Below are positions 24,454-32,725 of a DNA stretch of 36,905 nt, piece by piece. Source of the DNA: Marinobacterium litorale DSM 23545 (GTDB lineage Bacteria > Pseudomonadota > Gammaproteobacteria > Pseudomonadales > Balneatricaceae); contig NZ_AUAZ01000036.1 of NCBI RefSeq assembly GCF_000428985.1, positions 1 to 36,905 on the forward strand, given 5' to 3'. Both the position numbers and the translations under genes were made by a program. Within the stretch, counting starts at the first letter, position 1. The number at the start of each line of letters is the position of its first letter. The notes beneath the pieces were generated by a model. The model saw only the letters and a program-made list of their open reading frames with translations. It made no database searches and was not told the origin of the DNA.

Positions 24454-25194
24454 TTAAAGGCTTACGCCGCCGCTGACTTCGAGGGTTGCTCCGTTTACAA
24501 AACTGGCTTCATCACTCGCCAGAAAAAGGTAGGCATTGGCCAGTTCGCTTGGCTTGCCGAGTCGTCGTAGCCAGCAGTTGTTTTCAGCCTGGGCCAATAG
24601 TTTTTCCGGGATTGTCTTAAGAATGTCGGTTGCCACTGCCCCGGGGACCACGGTGTTGACTCGAATGCCCTTTGGTCCGAGTTCCCGGGCCCATGTCTTG
24701 GTCAATCCAATAATACCTGCTTTGGACGCCGCGTAGTTGGCCTGGCCAAAATTGCCATACAGGCCCGCTATGCTGGATGTATTGATGATGGATCCACCGC
24801 CCTGATTTATCATGGTTGGCGCAACGGCTTGCGTACAGTTGAATACGCCGTTCAAATTTACCGCGATGACATCGTCAAACTGGTTTTGGGTCATCTTTAG
24901 CAAGCTCGCATCCCGAGTGATTCCCGCATTATTGACCAGGATATCGATGCGCCCGTAGTCCGCAAGCACACGGGTTACCATCGAGTCGACCGTCTCGCGG
25001 TCAGCTACATTGACTAAAAAGGCTTCCGCTTGACCTCCCTCCGATGTGATTTGGGCCACCGCTCGACTCAGCGCTTCTTCATTATGGTCGCAGAGCATAA
25101 CGATTGATCCTTCGCTGGCAAATTTTTGCGCCGCAGCAAGCCCAATGCCGCTGGCAGCGCCGGTGATGATAGAGATCTTAGCTTGAAGACGCAT
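24454..25194 (-). CDS. SDR-family oxidoreductase (FabG-like)
   Basis: A 246-residue classical short-chain dehydrogenase/reductase. The cofactor loop is TGAASGIG, with Asp38 in MLCDHNEE favouring NAD(H). NNAG is at about 89, catalytic Ser in INTSSIAG, and the YAASK motif supplies Tyr and Lys. The ending [14 protein letters not shown] is typical. It could be a 3-oxoacyl reductase or an alcohol/diol dehydrogenase. It is divergent from the TRAP transporter genes with shared operators between them, so it probably acts on the imported compound or its early product (inference). Confidence 0.9.
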   Translation of the reverse strand: MRLQAKISIITGAASGIGLAAAQKFASEGSIVMLCDHNEEALSRAVAQITSEGGQAEAFLVNVADRETVDSMVTRVLADYGRIDILVNNAGITRDASLLKMTQNQFDDVIAVNLNGVFNCTQAVAPTMINQGGGSIINTSSIAGLYGNFGQANYAASKAGIIGLTKTWARELGPKGIRVNTVVPGAVATDILKTIPEKLLAQAENNCWLRRLGKPSELANAYLFLASDEASFVNGATLEVSGGVSL

Positions 25195-25294
25195 GGGTTC
25201 CCCTCAATTCAATAACGCTATATCTAATCCTTGCCACAGACCTTCACCGGCGTATCCCCGGAGGTCTGATATGCCAATGAGTAAAATGAGCAAA

Positions 25295-25365
25295 ATGGTT
25301 GTTATAACCATCTATTTAAAACTAAACATATACTATTGCAAACAATGGTTGTTTGTAATTACTAT
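25295..25365 (+). promoter_or_regulatory. Promoter and two dyad operators upstream of the TRAP operon
   Basis: Two dyads lie between the SDR and dctP starts: ATGGTT-GTTAT-AACCAT (25295-25311) and CAAACAA-TGG-TTGTTTG (25339-25355). Both contain AATGGTTGTT. A possible promoter TTGCAA (25336-25341) / TACTAT (25360-25365) has the second dyad in its spacer, which would suit a repressor. The regulator is not identified. Confidence 0.6.
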
Positions 25366-25372
25366 GCTCAGG

Positions 25373-25418
25373 CAGGCCTCGATAGAGAGCATCCGAAGCT
25401 CGGGAGGTGCGAGGCCTG
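25373..25418 (+). other. Structured leader RNA upstream of dctP
   Basis: CAGGCCTCG (25373-25381) pairs perfectly with CGAGGCCTG (25410-25418). Inside, CCGA-AGC-TCGG or GAGC/GCTC can form a smaller stem. There is no T-run. It sits directly downstream of the presumed transcription start and 38 bp before the dctP ATG, so it would be a 5' cap on the mRNA or a cis-regulatory element. Confidence 0.55.
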
Positions 25419-25456
25419 TGACAAAATGACAAACACTAAGAATAAAAGGGTCTACT

Positions 25457-26590
25457 ATGTCTACATTCAAGAAACGGCTCACTAAAGGTGTGGCAATCGC
25501 TGCCGGTGTGGTTGCTTGCTTCGGTCAAGCTGTGTCAGCCAAAGAACTTCGGCTGGCGCCGGGTGTGCCGCCTGCCCATCCCGCTACTGACCCGCTTTAT
25601 ACGTCTCTGCAAGAAAGCCTGCCCGAAGCGTCGGGTGGTAACCTCAGTGGAAAGCTGCTGGGTCCGGAGATAGCGTCTCTTGGGGATATGCGGACCGGGA
25701 TCAAGAGTGGTCTGGTTGATATCGGACTTTTCCTGCCTGCTTATTTCCCTGCTGATCTGCCGGAGTTCAACCTGGTCGCGGACATGGCGTTCCTGGGCTC
25801 CAACCCCCAGGCCATGGGCGCTGCAATTACCGAGTACATCGTGACCTGTGAAGACTGTCAGGATGAGTTGAAAAAGCTTGGTATCGTCTTTACGTCGGCT
25901 CATTCAACAGATATCTACCGGATCCTGAGTAATAAACCGGTGACGGACGTAGACGATTTCAAGGGACTTCGCCTCAGGGTTGGTGGTCCACAGTACTCGC
26001 GTTGGGTCGAGTCGATGAACGGTTCTCCGGCAAGTATTCCTGTGGGTGAGCAGTTTGAAGCGCTTTCACAGGGGGTGATCGACGGTACCGTGGCTTCCTC
26101 CGCAGATATCGTTTCCTTCCGACTGGATGACGCCATCAAGTACGTTACGGAAATCCCGCTCGGTACTTTCTTTTCCGACATCTCTCACGCCGTCAGCCTC
26201 AATACCTGGAAGAGCTTACCGGCGGAAGATCGTCGGGCTCTGATAGAAGTCTCTTCACTGGCCAGCGCAAAGTGCACCAATCGTTGGGCGGTCCTCTCTG
26301 ATAAGGGTATCAAGATGGCCAGCGATAAAGGTGTAGAGGTAGTGCAGCCTTCACAGGCGCTGTTGGATGCTACTAACGCTTTTGTTGAGCGTGACCTGAA
26401 GACAGCGGCAACTCAGGCCAGCGAGCGCTATCAGATCGAGAACGCAGCGGGCAAACTGGAACGCTTCGAGCAGTTGGTGGCGAAGTGGGAACAGATCGCG
26501 GCTGATGCCAATAACGACCCGGCTTCTGTTGCGCAAGCGATGAACCAGGAGATTTGGTCGAAGGTCGACTTCAATACCTACGGCCTCTGA
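25457..26590 (+). CDS. dctP: TRAP transporter solute-binding protein (DctP family)
   Basis: A 377-residue periplasmic receptor that delivers an organic acid to the DctQM permease. Signal peptide residues 1-28 end at AVSA. The mature part has the DctP fold; the segment DDFKGLRLRVGGPQYSRWVESMNGSPASIP contains the conserved Arg that pairs with the substrate carboxylate. Length is somewhat above the usual 320-340. A pair of cysteines (CEDC) could form a disulfide. AAAAGGG precedes the ATG. The substrate is unknown; the XylS-like regulator remnant and the porin nearby suggest an aromatic or aliphatic carboxylate. Confidence 0.92.
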   Translation: MSTFKKRLTKGVAIAAGVVACFGQAVSAKELRLAPGVPPAHPATDPLYTSLQESLPEASGGNLSGKLLGPEIASLGDMRTGIKSGLVDIGLFLPAYFPADLPEFNLVADMAFLGSNPQAMGAAITEYIVTCEDCQDELKKLGIVFTSAHSTDIYRILSNKPVTDVDDFKGLRLRVGGPQYSRWVESMNGSPASIPVGEQFEALSQGVIDGTVASSADIVSFRLDDAIKYVTEIPLGTFFSDISHAVSLNTWKSLPAEDRRALIEVSSLASAKCTNRWAVLSDKGIKMASDKGVEVVQPSQALLDATNAFVERDLKTAATQASERYQIENAAGKLERFEQLVAKWEQIAADANNDPASVAQAMNQEIWSKVDFNTYGL

Positions 26591-26601
26591 AAAATCCAGC
26601 C

Positions 26602-26638
26602 GGAGGTGTGACGGCTTAGCCAGCTTGAGCACACCTCC
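26602..26638 (+). other. Intercistronic hairpin between dctP and dctQ
   Basis: GGAGGTGTG (26602-26610) pairs perfectly with CACACCTCC (26630-26638), followed by TCTTCACCTTTT. It lies 12 bp after the dctP stop. It is probably a partial terminator or 3' stabiliser giving more binding protein than permease. Confidence 0.65.
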
Positions 26639-26664
26639 TCTTCACCTTTTGCAAGGTTGTCGTT

Positions 26665-27162
26665 ATGAACCGACTGCAATGTTGGGTTGATCGTGTTTCT
26701 AAAGGGGTCGCTTTGCTAGGTGCCTTGGGTATCCTGGCGATGATGGTGCACATCACATTAGATATCCTCCTGCGGAGCACTATCGAGAGTTCTATACCTG
26801 CAACCCAGGAACTGGTAACCCGTTACTACATGGTAACGCTGGCGTTGCTTCCTCTGGCCTGGGTCGAACGTAACCGGACCATGATCTTCGTAGAGGCTTT
26901 TAGTGGTTTTTATGGCCCGAAAGGTCGGCTTTATATGGATTGTGGCGTTGCTCTGTTTTGTGCCGTGATCTATGGCATTCTGACTGTTGCTACCTGGGAA
27001 AAGGCAATGGAGCAGTATGAGATTGGCTCCTACGTAATGTCATTGAATTTCCCGATGCCGGTTTGGCCGACGTATCTCATTTTGCCGGTCGCCTTCGGAT
27101 TATCAACTCTGGTGACGCTGGCGCGGTTCCCATTGTTGTTTGCCCAGAATCGAGAGGAGTAA
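26665..27162 (+). CDS. dctQ: TRAP transporter small permease (DctQ)
   Basis: A 165-residue inner-membrane protein with four predicted helices: residues 14-36, about 50-65, 92-110 and 133-155. It has the DctQ signs TLDILLRSTIESSIPATQELVTRYY and LPLAWVERNRTMIFVE. It pairs with DctM to form the transporter. It follows dctP after a hairpin and precedes dctM by 7 bp. Confidence 0.92.
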   Translation: MNRLQCWVDRVSKGVALLGALGILAMMVHITLDILLRSTIESSIPATQELVTRYYMVTLALLPLAWVERNRTMIFVEAFSGFYGPKGRLYMDCGVALFCAVIYGILTVATWEKAMEQYEIGSYVMSLNFPMPVWPTYLILPVAFGLSTLVTLARFPLLFAQNREE

Positions 27163-27169
27163 CCGGATA

Positions 27170-28468
27170 ATGGGTATTGAAATCGGGTTTGCCGGCCTGG
27201 CAATCCTTATCGTTCTTCTGGTGTTGCGGACGCCGATAGCTATCGCACTGGTTGCTGTATCTTTGGGTGGAATAAGCCTCATGTTTGGCTGGGATACCGC
27301 CATCAGCTTACTCGCATCCAAGCCCTATGAGTTTGTATCCAAGTGGACCTTGAGCGCGGTCCCTATGTTTTTGCTCATGGGGTTTATTTGCTATCACTCC
27401 GGGCTTACATCCGGTCTTTTTAATGCCGCCAAGGTGTTTTTCAGATGGTTGCCGGGTGGTATTGCCATATCCAGCGTTTTCGCGAGTTCAGGTTTTGCTG
27501 CCGTCTGTGGGTCCAGCGTCGCCTGTGCCGCAGCGATGGGGCGTATCGCGATACCCGAGATGGTCAAGGGCGGATATCGGCCCAGCTTTGCCTGCGGGAC
27601 TATCGCCGCCGGTGGTACTATCGGTGCCCTGATCCCCCCCAGCATTCTTATGATTGTCTATGGTGTCTTCGCGCAGGTTTCCATTACGCAGGTGTTTCTT
27701 GGTGGTATAACAATCGGGTTGTTAACCGCGATCAGCTATGCGCTGATTATTTTAGGTGTCAGCTGGGCCCGGCCGGACATCGTGCCTCGTGTGGCCAAAG
27801 ATATTGAAAATACCAGTGCGGCTAAAGCGCTGTTCGACGTCTGGCCGGTGATCTTGTTGGTCGTACTTGTCTTTGGCGGCATGTTCGGCGGCTTCTTTAC
27901 AGCGACAGAAGCGGGTGCTGTGGGTGCTTCGGGTGCGCTGCTTCTTTCGGTTTCGCTGCGTAAGCTGGATTGGGCGAAAGCCAAATCCGCGCTCTTGGAG
28001 ACTCTGGCAACCACGTCTTCATTGCTGATTATAGGGATCGGCGCCAGCATGTTTACGCTGTTCCTGAGTCTCAGTGGCATCGCCGATGTACTGACTTCCG
28101 CTGTTTCAGGCAGTAATCTCTCTTATGTGGAGCTAATGCTCGTTGTTGTCGTCATGTATCTCCTCTTGGGTCTTTTTATGGAGCCATTTGGAGCAATGCT
28201 GGTGACACTGCCGGTATTATTGCCAATTTTTGAACTTTATGACGTTAGTTTGATTTGGTTTGGTGTTCTGCTTGTCAAACTACTGGAAATTGGCATGATA
28301 ACGCCGCCTGTTGGGATGAATATATTCGTTATTAGAGGCGTTGCCGGGCAATATGCGTCACTGGTTGATATTTTTAAGGGAGTGGCCACTTTCTTGGTTG
28401 CTGACTTGGTCGTGGTTGCATTGATTATAGCGTTTCCGAGTATCGTTATGATTATGGCAGATGGCTAG
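27170..28468 (+). CDS. dctM: TRAP transporter large permease (DctM)
   Basis: A 432-residue, 11-13-helix membrane subunit that couples sodium flux to substrate uptake. Family segments include VPMFLLMGFICYHSGLT, SSGFAAVCGSSVACAAAMGRIAIPEM, the GTIGALIPPSILMIVYG loop, and LLEIGMITPPVGMNIFVIRG near the end. The ATG at 27170 has AGAGGAG upstream and is preferred over an earlier in-frame start overlapping dctQ. It is the last gene of the TRAP set. Confidence 0.94.
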   Translation: MGIEIGFAGLAILIVLLVLRTPIAIALVAVSLGGISLMFGWDTAISLLASKPYEFVSKWTLSAVPMFLLMGFICYHSGLTSGLFNAAKVFFRWLPGGIAISSVFASSGFAAVCGSSVACAAAMGRIAIPEMVKGGYRPSFACGTIAAGGTIGALIPPSILMIVYGVFAQVSITQVFLGGITIGLLTAISYALIILGVSWARPDIVPRVAKDIENTSAAKALFDVWPVILLVVLVFGGMFGGFFTATEAGAVGASGALLLSVSLRKLDWAKAKSALLETLATTSSLLIIGIGASMFTLFLSLSGIADVLTSAVSGSNLSYVELMLVVVVMYLLLGLFMEPFGAMLVTLPVLLPIFELYDVSLIWFGVLLVKLLEIGMITPPVGMNIFVIRGVAGQYASLVDIFKGVATFLVADLVVVALIIAFPSIVMIMADG

Positions 28469-28495
28469 TTTATCTAATATCGTATAAATATTTTT

Positions 28496-28543
28496 AAATG
28501 CAGGTGTTCAACTGTTTTTGTGCAATGGTTGTCGCCTGCATTT
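28496..28543 (+). terminator. Possible terminator behind dctM
   Basis: AAATGCAGG (28496-28504) pairs perfectly with CCTGCATTT (28535-28543), extended by a G-U and a G-C pair, with a loop of about 26 nt. T-rich sequence downstream is loose. The loop contains AATGGTTGT, the same word found in the two operators upstream of dctP. Confidence 0.45.
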
Positions 28544-28945
28544 AGTTACGTTTGTTTGATTGCCCCGGAAAAAAGGGCGGACCAAACTCCATCCTGATCC
28601 TATCGCTGCGGATCGACTGACTCCGCGGCCGCATCCTGTCTCTCTGCGTGCTGGTTCCGCATCCAGTGCAAGTCTCCGTTTTTGATCATTTACTTCCACT
28701 GTCAATATTCTACCGGCTAGCTTCCAGTATCCATGCATATATTTTATCAGGTCTATTGATTTTTTGAACTGGATATAAGTTTTTGTTGACTCGGTTTTAA
28801 ATGGCATGAATAGAGCGCAGTGTAGATTTTAATTTATCCGTAAAGTTCATTCGGTGTACAGACTTTACACTATATGTATATCAGTTTTATTGAAGCTTTG
28901 AGATATTGGTTTCGAAGTTAAAACGATAATAATGAGGGCCAATAA
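28544..28945 (+). promoter_or_regulatory. Gene-free region upstream of the porin gene
   Basis: No credible gene is seen in these ~400 bp. The left half has ordinary composition. From about 28690 the sequence is AT-rich and should hold the porin promoter; TTTACA (28864-28869) and TTTATT (28887-28892), 17 bp apart, are a weak sigma-70 candidate. A 99-codon minus-strand reading frame here has no family features and is rejected. Confidence 0.4.
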
Positions 28946-29989
28946 ATGATGATTAAAAATAAACTGGCACTGGCAGTGATGGTTGCTGGGATATCTACGC
29001 AGGTATCGGCTGTTGAGCTGGGAGAGTTTAACGGAACCACGTTCAGCGTTGGCGGTTATATTAAGGGCGAAGCTATAATCGACCGTCCCGATGACGTGGC
29101 TAAGACAGCATATGGGGATGATGATTCCTTCGATTCAACTGCGCGCCAGTCTCGCGTCAACTTTAAAGCGAGCAAATCCGTAGAGGGTCATAAGCTAACG
29201 GGTTTTGTGGAAGGTGACTTCTATGGCAGTGGGTCAACCAGCTATGACTGGCGTCTGCGGCACGCTTACATGCAGGTTGATAATCTGACAGTCGGTCAGA
29301 CTTGGAATGGTCAATTCTGGACTAACGCGCCGTTTGACGTCGAGATCCTGGATTTCTTCGGCACAGGTGTCGGTAGCTTCGCCGGCAGCGGTGCTGTCGT
29401 TCGTCCTGATCTGGTTGTGCATTATACGACGGGCGGATTCCGTTTTACCGCGCAGGATCCGCTGTATGCTGATGCAGATATCCCTGATCTCGTGGCAGCT
29501 TACACCTATCGCGCGAAGTCTGGACATGCAGTGAACATCGCTGTGTCTGGACGTGAAGTGGAAACTGACCCGGCTGCGAGTGACTCGGAATTTGGTGTGA
29601 GCCTTCAGCTGAGTGGTAAATTTAAGTTTGGCAACACAAGCGTTGCGGCGGGTGCCTTCAGTGGTGAAGGTGGTGCTGTCTATGCGGGCTGGGGTGATGA
29701 TGTGGATGCATCGAACGACCTGACGACGACTACAGGTTTTTACGCCGGCATTAGCCAGAAGTTCTCTCCCAAGCTTCGCGGCAACCTGCGTTATGGCCAG
29801 GTGGAGTCCGATGAAATCGTGCGTGAAGGTGAAGACACTGTACGCATGACCAACGTGAACCTCATCTATACTTACGTACCGGGGCTGGATTTCGGTATTG
29901 AGTGGCGTGACCGCAGTGCAACGACCATTCCGACAGGGCTGCGTACAGCCGGTCAGCAGATCGAGGTCATGGCGATGTATAAGTTCTGA
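28946..29989 (+). CDS. DcaP-like outer-membrane porin
   Basis: A 347-residue outer-membrane beta-barrel protein. The signal peptide (residues 1-22) ends at QVSA. The mature part starts with a FSVGGYIKGEA strand and has repeated amphipathic strands, the RLRHAYMQVDNLTVGQTW segment typical of DcaP-like trimeric porins, and a terminal Phe (MAMYKF) for barrel insertion. DcaP-type channels favour dicarboxylic or aromatic acids. Placed behind the TRAP operon, it likely supplies the outer-membrane step for the same substrate. GAGGG lies 7 nt before the ATG. A strong terminator follows, so it is a single unit. Confidence 0.88.
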   Translation: MMIKNKLALAVMVAGISTQVSAVELGEFNGTTFSVGGYIKGEAIIDRPDDVAKTAYGDDDSFDSTARQSRVNFKASKSVEGHKLTGFVEGDFYGSGSTSYDWRLRHAYMQVDNLTVGQTWNGQFWTNAPFDVEILDFFGTGVGSFAGSGAVVRPDLVVHYTTGGFRFTAQDPLYADADIPDLVAAYTYRAKSGHAVNIAVSGREVETDPAASDSEFGVSLQLSGKFKFGNTSVAAGAFSGEGGAVYAGWGDDVDASNDLTTTTGFYAGISQKFSPKLRGNLRYGQVESDEIVREGEDTVRMTNVNLIYTYVPGLDFGIEWRDRSATTIPTGLRTAGQQIEVMAMYKF

Positions 29990-30005
29990 TTGGAAACGCG
30001 ATAAG

Positions 30006-30041
30006 AGAAAACCCGGGCCCCCCTTCCCCGGGTTTTCTTTT
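30006..30041 (+). terminator. Rho-independent terminator of the porin gene
   Basis: AGAAAACCCGGG (30006-30017) pairs perfectly with CCCGGGTTTTCT (30027-30038) and runs into TTTG. The A-rich stem base gives a shorter T-tract on the minus strand too, so it may also stop the convergent regulator transcript. Confidence 0.92.
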
Positions 30042-30088
30042 GTGTGGGTTCGGCTAATGATCAGGCTGTCGTTCGAGACACTCGATAC

Positions 30089-30414
30089 TCAGGCACAGCG
30101 TCCCAGCCGGCGCAGGGTCTGAGAGGGGAGCTCTCCTATGTGGTCGCGGTATTGAGCGGAGAACCGACCCAGGTTGGAAAAACCGTATCTGAGGGCAATT
30201 TCAGTGACGTTGCGAACCGCAAGGTTCTGACTGAGCTCGGAGTAGATCATCTCGAGCTTAAGCTGACGGATATAGGTGGAGGGCGTCACGTTCAGCTCCT
30301 TTTCCAACAGGTTATAGAGCGACTTGCGGCTTATACGGCAGTGGCGGGCGATGCTATCGATAGAGAGGTCTCCGCAGATATGCTCGATTACATAGTTGCG
30401 AACCTGCTCAATCT
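30089..30414 (-). pseudogene. XylS/BenR-like AraC-family regulator, C-terminal fragment
   Basis: This part encodes the DNA-binding domain (105 residues beyond the duplicated target): first helix-turn-helix LSIDSIARHCRISRKSLYNL, then NVTEIALRYGFSNLGRFSAQYRDHIGELPSQTLRR, close to the end of XylS. It is separated from its N-terminal half by the IS66-type element. Bases 30407-30414 (CTCAATCT) are one copy of the target duplication. Reading from 33098-33742 straight into 30406 keeps the frame (..QIE|QVRNYV..), giving a 320-residue protein, the length of XylS-type regulators. An internal ATG at 30307 could still make a 72-residue fragment, which would lack the first DNA-binding helices. Confidence 0.95.
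30407..30414. repeat. Target-site duplication, left copy
   Basis: CTCAATCT directly precedes the element; the identical octamer follows it at 33098-33105. Eight bases is the usual IS66 duplication. Confidence 0.97.
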
Positions 30415-30436
30415 GTAAGCGTTCATTCCACGACGT
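30415..30436. repeat. IS66 terminal inverted repeat, left in window
   Basis: Begins GTAAGCG and runs to GACGT; a perfect 22-bp match to the complement of 33076-33097. Confidence 0.95.
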
Positions 30437-30443
30437 AGTTGAC

Positions 30444-30713
30444 CTACTTCACATCCCTTAGGGGTCTTAATAGCTCGGGCGATACCTTATATTGCTTGCT
30501 GCCGTCCTCCGCCAACACGATCACGCTCTTGCGGTTGATCTTGGTAACGACCCCCATCAATGGACCTTCCCGGCTCTCAAAGGTCACTTTCAGGCCCACA
30601 CGCAACTGGCTCAGCGCCTGGAGCGTTTCCCGGTCCTGTAGCTCATCGATTCGCTGGCAGATGACTTTGTTCAGTTCCAGCAACTGATCGATACTCATAT
30701 CTTCAATGCGCAT
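30444..30713 (-). CDS. Small passenger protein of the IS66 element
   Basis: An 89-residue protein of unknown function encoded inside the insertion sequence, after tnpC. Residues 1-38 form a likely helical hairpin or coiled coil (MSIDQLLELNKVICQRIDEL). Residues 39-85 look like a small SH3/KOW-type beta barrel (GLKVTFESREGPLMGVVTKI, then NRKSVIVLAEDGSKQYKVSP), which often binds RNA or DNA. Its ATG overlaps the tnpC end by 11 bp, so it is probably translated with the transposase. Typical IS66 elements carry only tnpA, tnpB and tnpC, so this is an extra gene. A role in transposition or its control is speculation. Confidence 0.75.
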   Translation of the reverse strand: MRIEDMSIDQLLELNKVICQRIDELQDRETLQALSQLRVGLKVTFESREGPLMGVVTKINRKSVIVLAEDGSKQYKVSPELLRPLRDVK

Positions 30714-32352
30714 GAACGGGGGTCTCCAGTGGGTTGTCCTGGCGAGCAGGATGACGTGGGTCGATCAGCGCCCGCAACGGGTTCTCGGCGAACCGGGTTT
30801 TCCAGATCCGTGGCGTCAGGTCTGCCACGTCGCGGGCCGGATGTCGGCTGACGCGTTGCAGCACGTCCACGAGGTAGGTGTAGGGATTCACATCGTGCAG
30901 TTTGCAGGTACTGATCAGGCTCTGTATGAGCCCTAGATGTTCCGCGCCGAGTTCGGTCCAGCAGAACATCCAGTTTTTTTTGCCCATGGGAATGGGCCGT
31001 AGGGCGCGTTCCAGATGGTTGGTATCTGGCTGCACGTCGGGGTTTTCCAGGAATACGGTCAGGCTCGCTTCGCGGCTGAGTACGTAGTTCAGGGCCTTGG
31101 TCAACGGGTCACTGGGTACCAGCCCGCCTTGTGACAGCTGATCCCGACACCACTGGAAGAAGTCACTGACGACTGGCTTTGAGTGCTTCAACCGGTAATG
31201 GTGTTTGCTCTCGCTAGTCAGCCCTTGAGCTTTGATAGCCTCTTCATTCTGGTACAGCACTGCGATCCGTTGCAGGGCCTCGGTGACGGTTTCCGGATGA
31301 TCCTTTTGCGCCTCGATAAAATAACGACGGCTGTGCACCCAGCACTGGGCATGGGTGATGTTCTCCTGAGCGGCGGCATAGCGGGCATAGGCCGCATAGC
31401 CATCACTGATCAGGGTACCGCTGAACGATTCGCTGAGCACCGCTTCGATATGGCCGCGCCCACGGCTGTTCGAGTAGGTGAACACCACTTCGTCGGCATC
31501 ACCGTATAACGGCCAGAACCAGCCGGATTTCATCCTGCCTTTTTGCGGGCCTGCCCGTCGCTGGTGACCGGCCTTGATGGGCGTTTCATCCATGGCCAGC
31601 ACCCGGCTTCGCAGCACGTTTCGGGTCTGGGCATCCACAATGGGGCGCAGCAGGTCGATGGCGCGTTTGACCAGGTTAGTCAGGGTGCTGCGACTGACGG
31701 TCACGCCGGCTTGCTGCATGCGCTGGTGCTGGCGGTACAGCGGCAGGTGGAACTGGAACTTGTCCACCAGTAAACCCGCCAGCAGACTGACGTCGGCCAG
31801 GCTGTTGTCCAGCACGTTGAACGGCGCCGGCGTTGTCTCCGGCCTCGCGGTTCCCTTACGCCGGAACACCGGGCGCTCCAGCTTGAGTACTACATAGCTG
31901 GAGGCCCGCTGAGCCAGCCGGTAGGTGGTCTTGCTGCCGATCACTTCGTATTGATCGGCCTCCGGGCCGGTCAGCTCCGGTGGCAGGTGTTCAATGACTT
32001 CCACCGGCACATCGGCGCTAAAGCGAAGGCCGGTATCGTTCAGGCAGTCGTCGCTCCGCTGCTTCCCGCCGGTGCCACGCTGATAGGCCTTGATGATGCG
32101 TTTTTCTTCACCCGCAGGCTGCTCTGGCGCTTCACCCGCAGGCTGCTCTGGCGCTTCACCTGACTGGAACAGGCTGTCCTGTTCTGGCAGGTCATACACC
32201 TGCTTCTCGGATTTGGGGCCGAACAGCTGCTTCTTGAACCAGTCCAGCTGCCGCTGCATGACCTGAAGCTGCTCCCGCAGCAACGCATTCTCCCCGGCCA
32301 GAGCCGAGTAAGAGGGCGCAGTGGAATGGGGAGCGGAAGCCGTTGAATTCAT
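30703..32352 (-). CDS. tnpC: IS66-family transposase TnpC
   Basis: A 549-residue DDE transposase. The N-terminal leucine-zipper-like coiled coil (ENALLREQLQVMQRQLDWFK) is followed by FGPKSEK, a zinc-finger-type and a helix-turn-helix region. The catalytic core has Asp in VLAMDETPIK, Asp in LISDGYAAY and Glu in DTNHLERALRPIPMGKKNW, all present. A tandem 24-bp duplication makes the peptide repeat GEAPEQPA twice near residue 70. The start at 32352 is the first Met that begins a TnpC-like N-terminus; the ribosome site is weak. The protein is full length. Confidence 0.95.
   Translation of the reverse strand: MNSTASAPHSTAPSYSALAGENALLREQLQVMQRQLDWFKKQLFGPKSEKQVYDLPEQDSLFQSGEAPEQPAGEAPEQPAGEEKRIIKAYQRGTGGKQRSDDCLNDTGLRFSADVPVEVIEHLPPELTGPEADQYEVIGSKTTYRLAQRASSYVVLKLERPVFRRKGTARPETTPAPFNVLDNSLADVSLLAGLLVDKFQFHLPLYRQHQRMQQAGVTVSRSTLTNLVKRAIDLLRPIVDAQTRNVLRSRVLAMDETPIKAGHQRRAGPQKGRMKSGWFWPLYGDADEVVFTYSNSRGRGHIEAVLSESFSGTLISDGYAAYARYAAAQENITHAQCWVHSRRYFIEAQKDHPETVTEALQRIAVLYQNEEAIKAQGLTSESKHHYRLKHSKPVVSDFFQWCRDQLSQGGLVPSDPLTKALNYVLSREASLTVFLENPDVQPDTNHLERALRPIPMGKKNWMFCWTELGAEHLGLIQSLISTCKLHDVNPYTYLVDVLQRVSRHPARDVADLTPRIWKTRFAENPLRALIDPRHPARQDNPLETPVHAH
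32107..32154. repeat. Two tandem 24-bp repeats inside tnpC
   Basis: Bases 32107-32130 and 32131-32154 are identical and in frame, each coding for GEAPEQPA in the linker after the coiled coil. A partial third unit follows. Copy number may vary between copies of the element. Confidence 0.9.
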
Positions 32353-32380
32353 AGCCGATATTATACCGGAAGTCCGCCTT

Positions 32381-32725
32381 CTACAGGCCTCGAAAACGCT
32401 TGAACTGGCGGTATTTCTGCACCTCGATACCATCGATCAGCAGTTGCAGATCCGTCAGGGTCAGGGCCCGCTGACCGGAGGCGGATAACGGCACCCGGAA
32501 CTGTCCCTGTTCCAGACGCTTGGCCCATAGGCAATACCCAGTGGCGGTAAAATACAGCATCTTCATCTGGGTCTTGCGACGATTGACGAAAACAAAATAC
32601 TGACCGCTGAGTGGGTCGTGCTTCAACTGATTTCGGACCAGGGCACTCAGGCCCCGGAACGACTTGCGCATGTCGGTGGGCTCGGTACACAGCCAGATGC
32701 ACGCCTGGCTATCGAGCCCGATCAT
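32381..32725 (-). CDS. tnpB: IS66 accessory protein TnpB
   Basis: A 114-residue IS66 Orf2 protein, needed with TnpA for efficient transposition of IS66 elements. The typical pattern is present: CTEPTDMRKSFRGLSALV, FVFVNRRKTQMKMLYFTATGYCLWAKRLEQG and a C-terminal LQLLIDGIE. It overlaps tnpA by 4 bp (ATGA), showing translational coupling. Confidence 0.95.
   Translation of the reverse strand: MIGLDSQACIWLCTEPTDMRKSFRGLSALVRNQLKHDPLSGQYFVFVNRRKTQMKMLYFTATGYCLWAKRLEQGQFRVPLSASGQRALTLTDLQLLIDGIEVQKYRQFKRFRGL

Noticed and set aside
28508-28807. 99-codon minus-strand reading frame between dctM and the porin
   Set aside because: No ribosome site or family features, and it runs over the probable dctM terminator.
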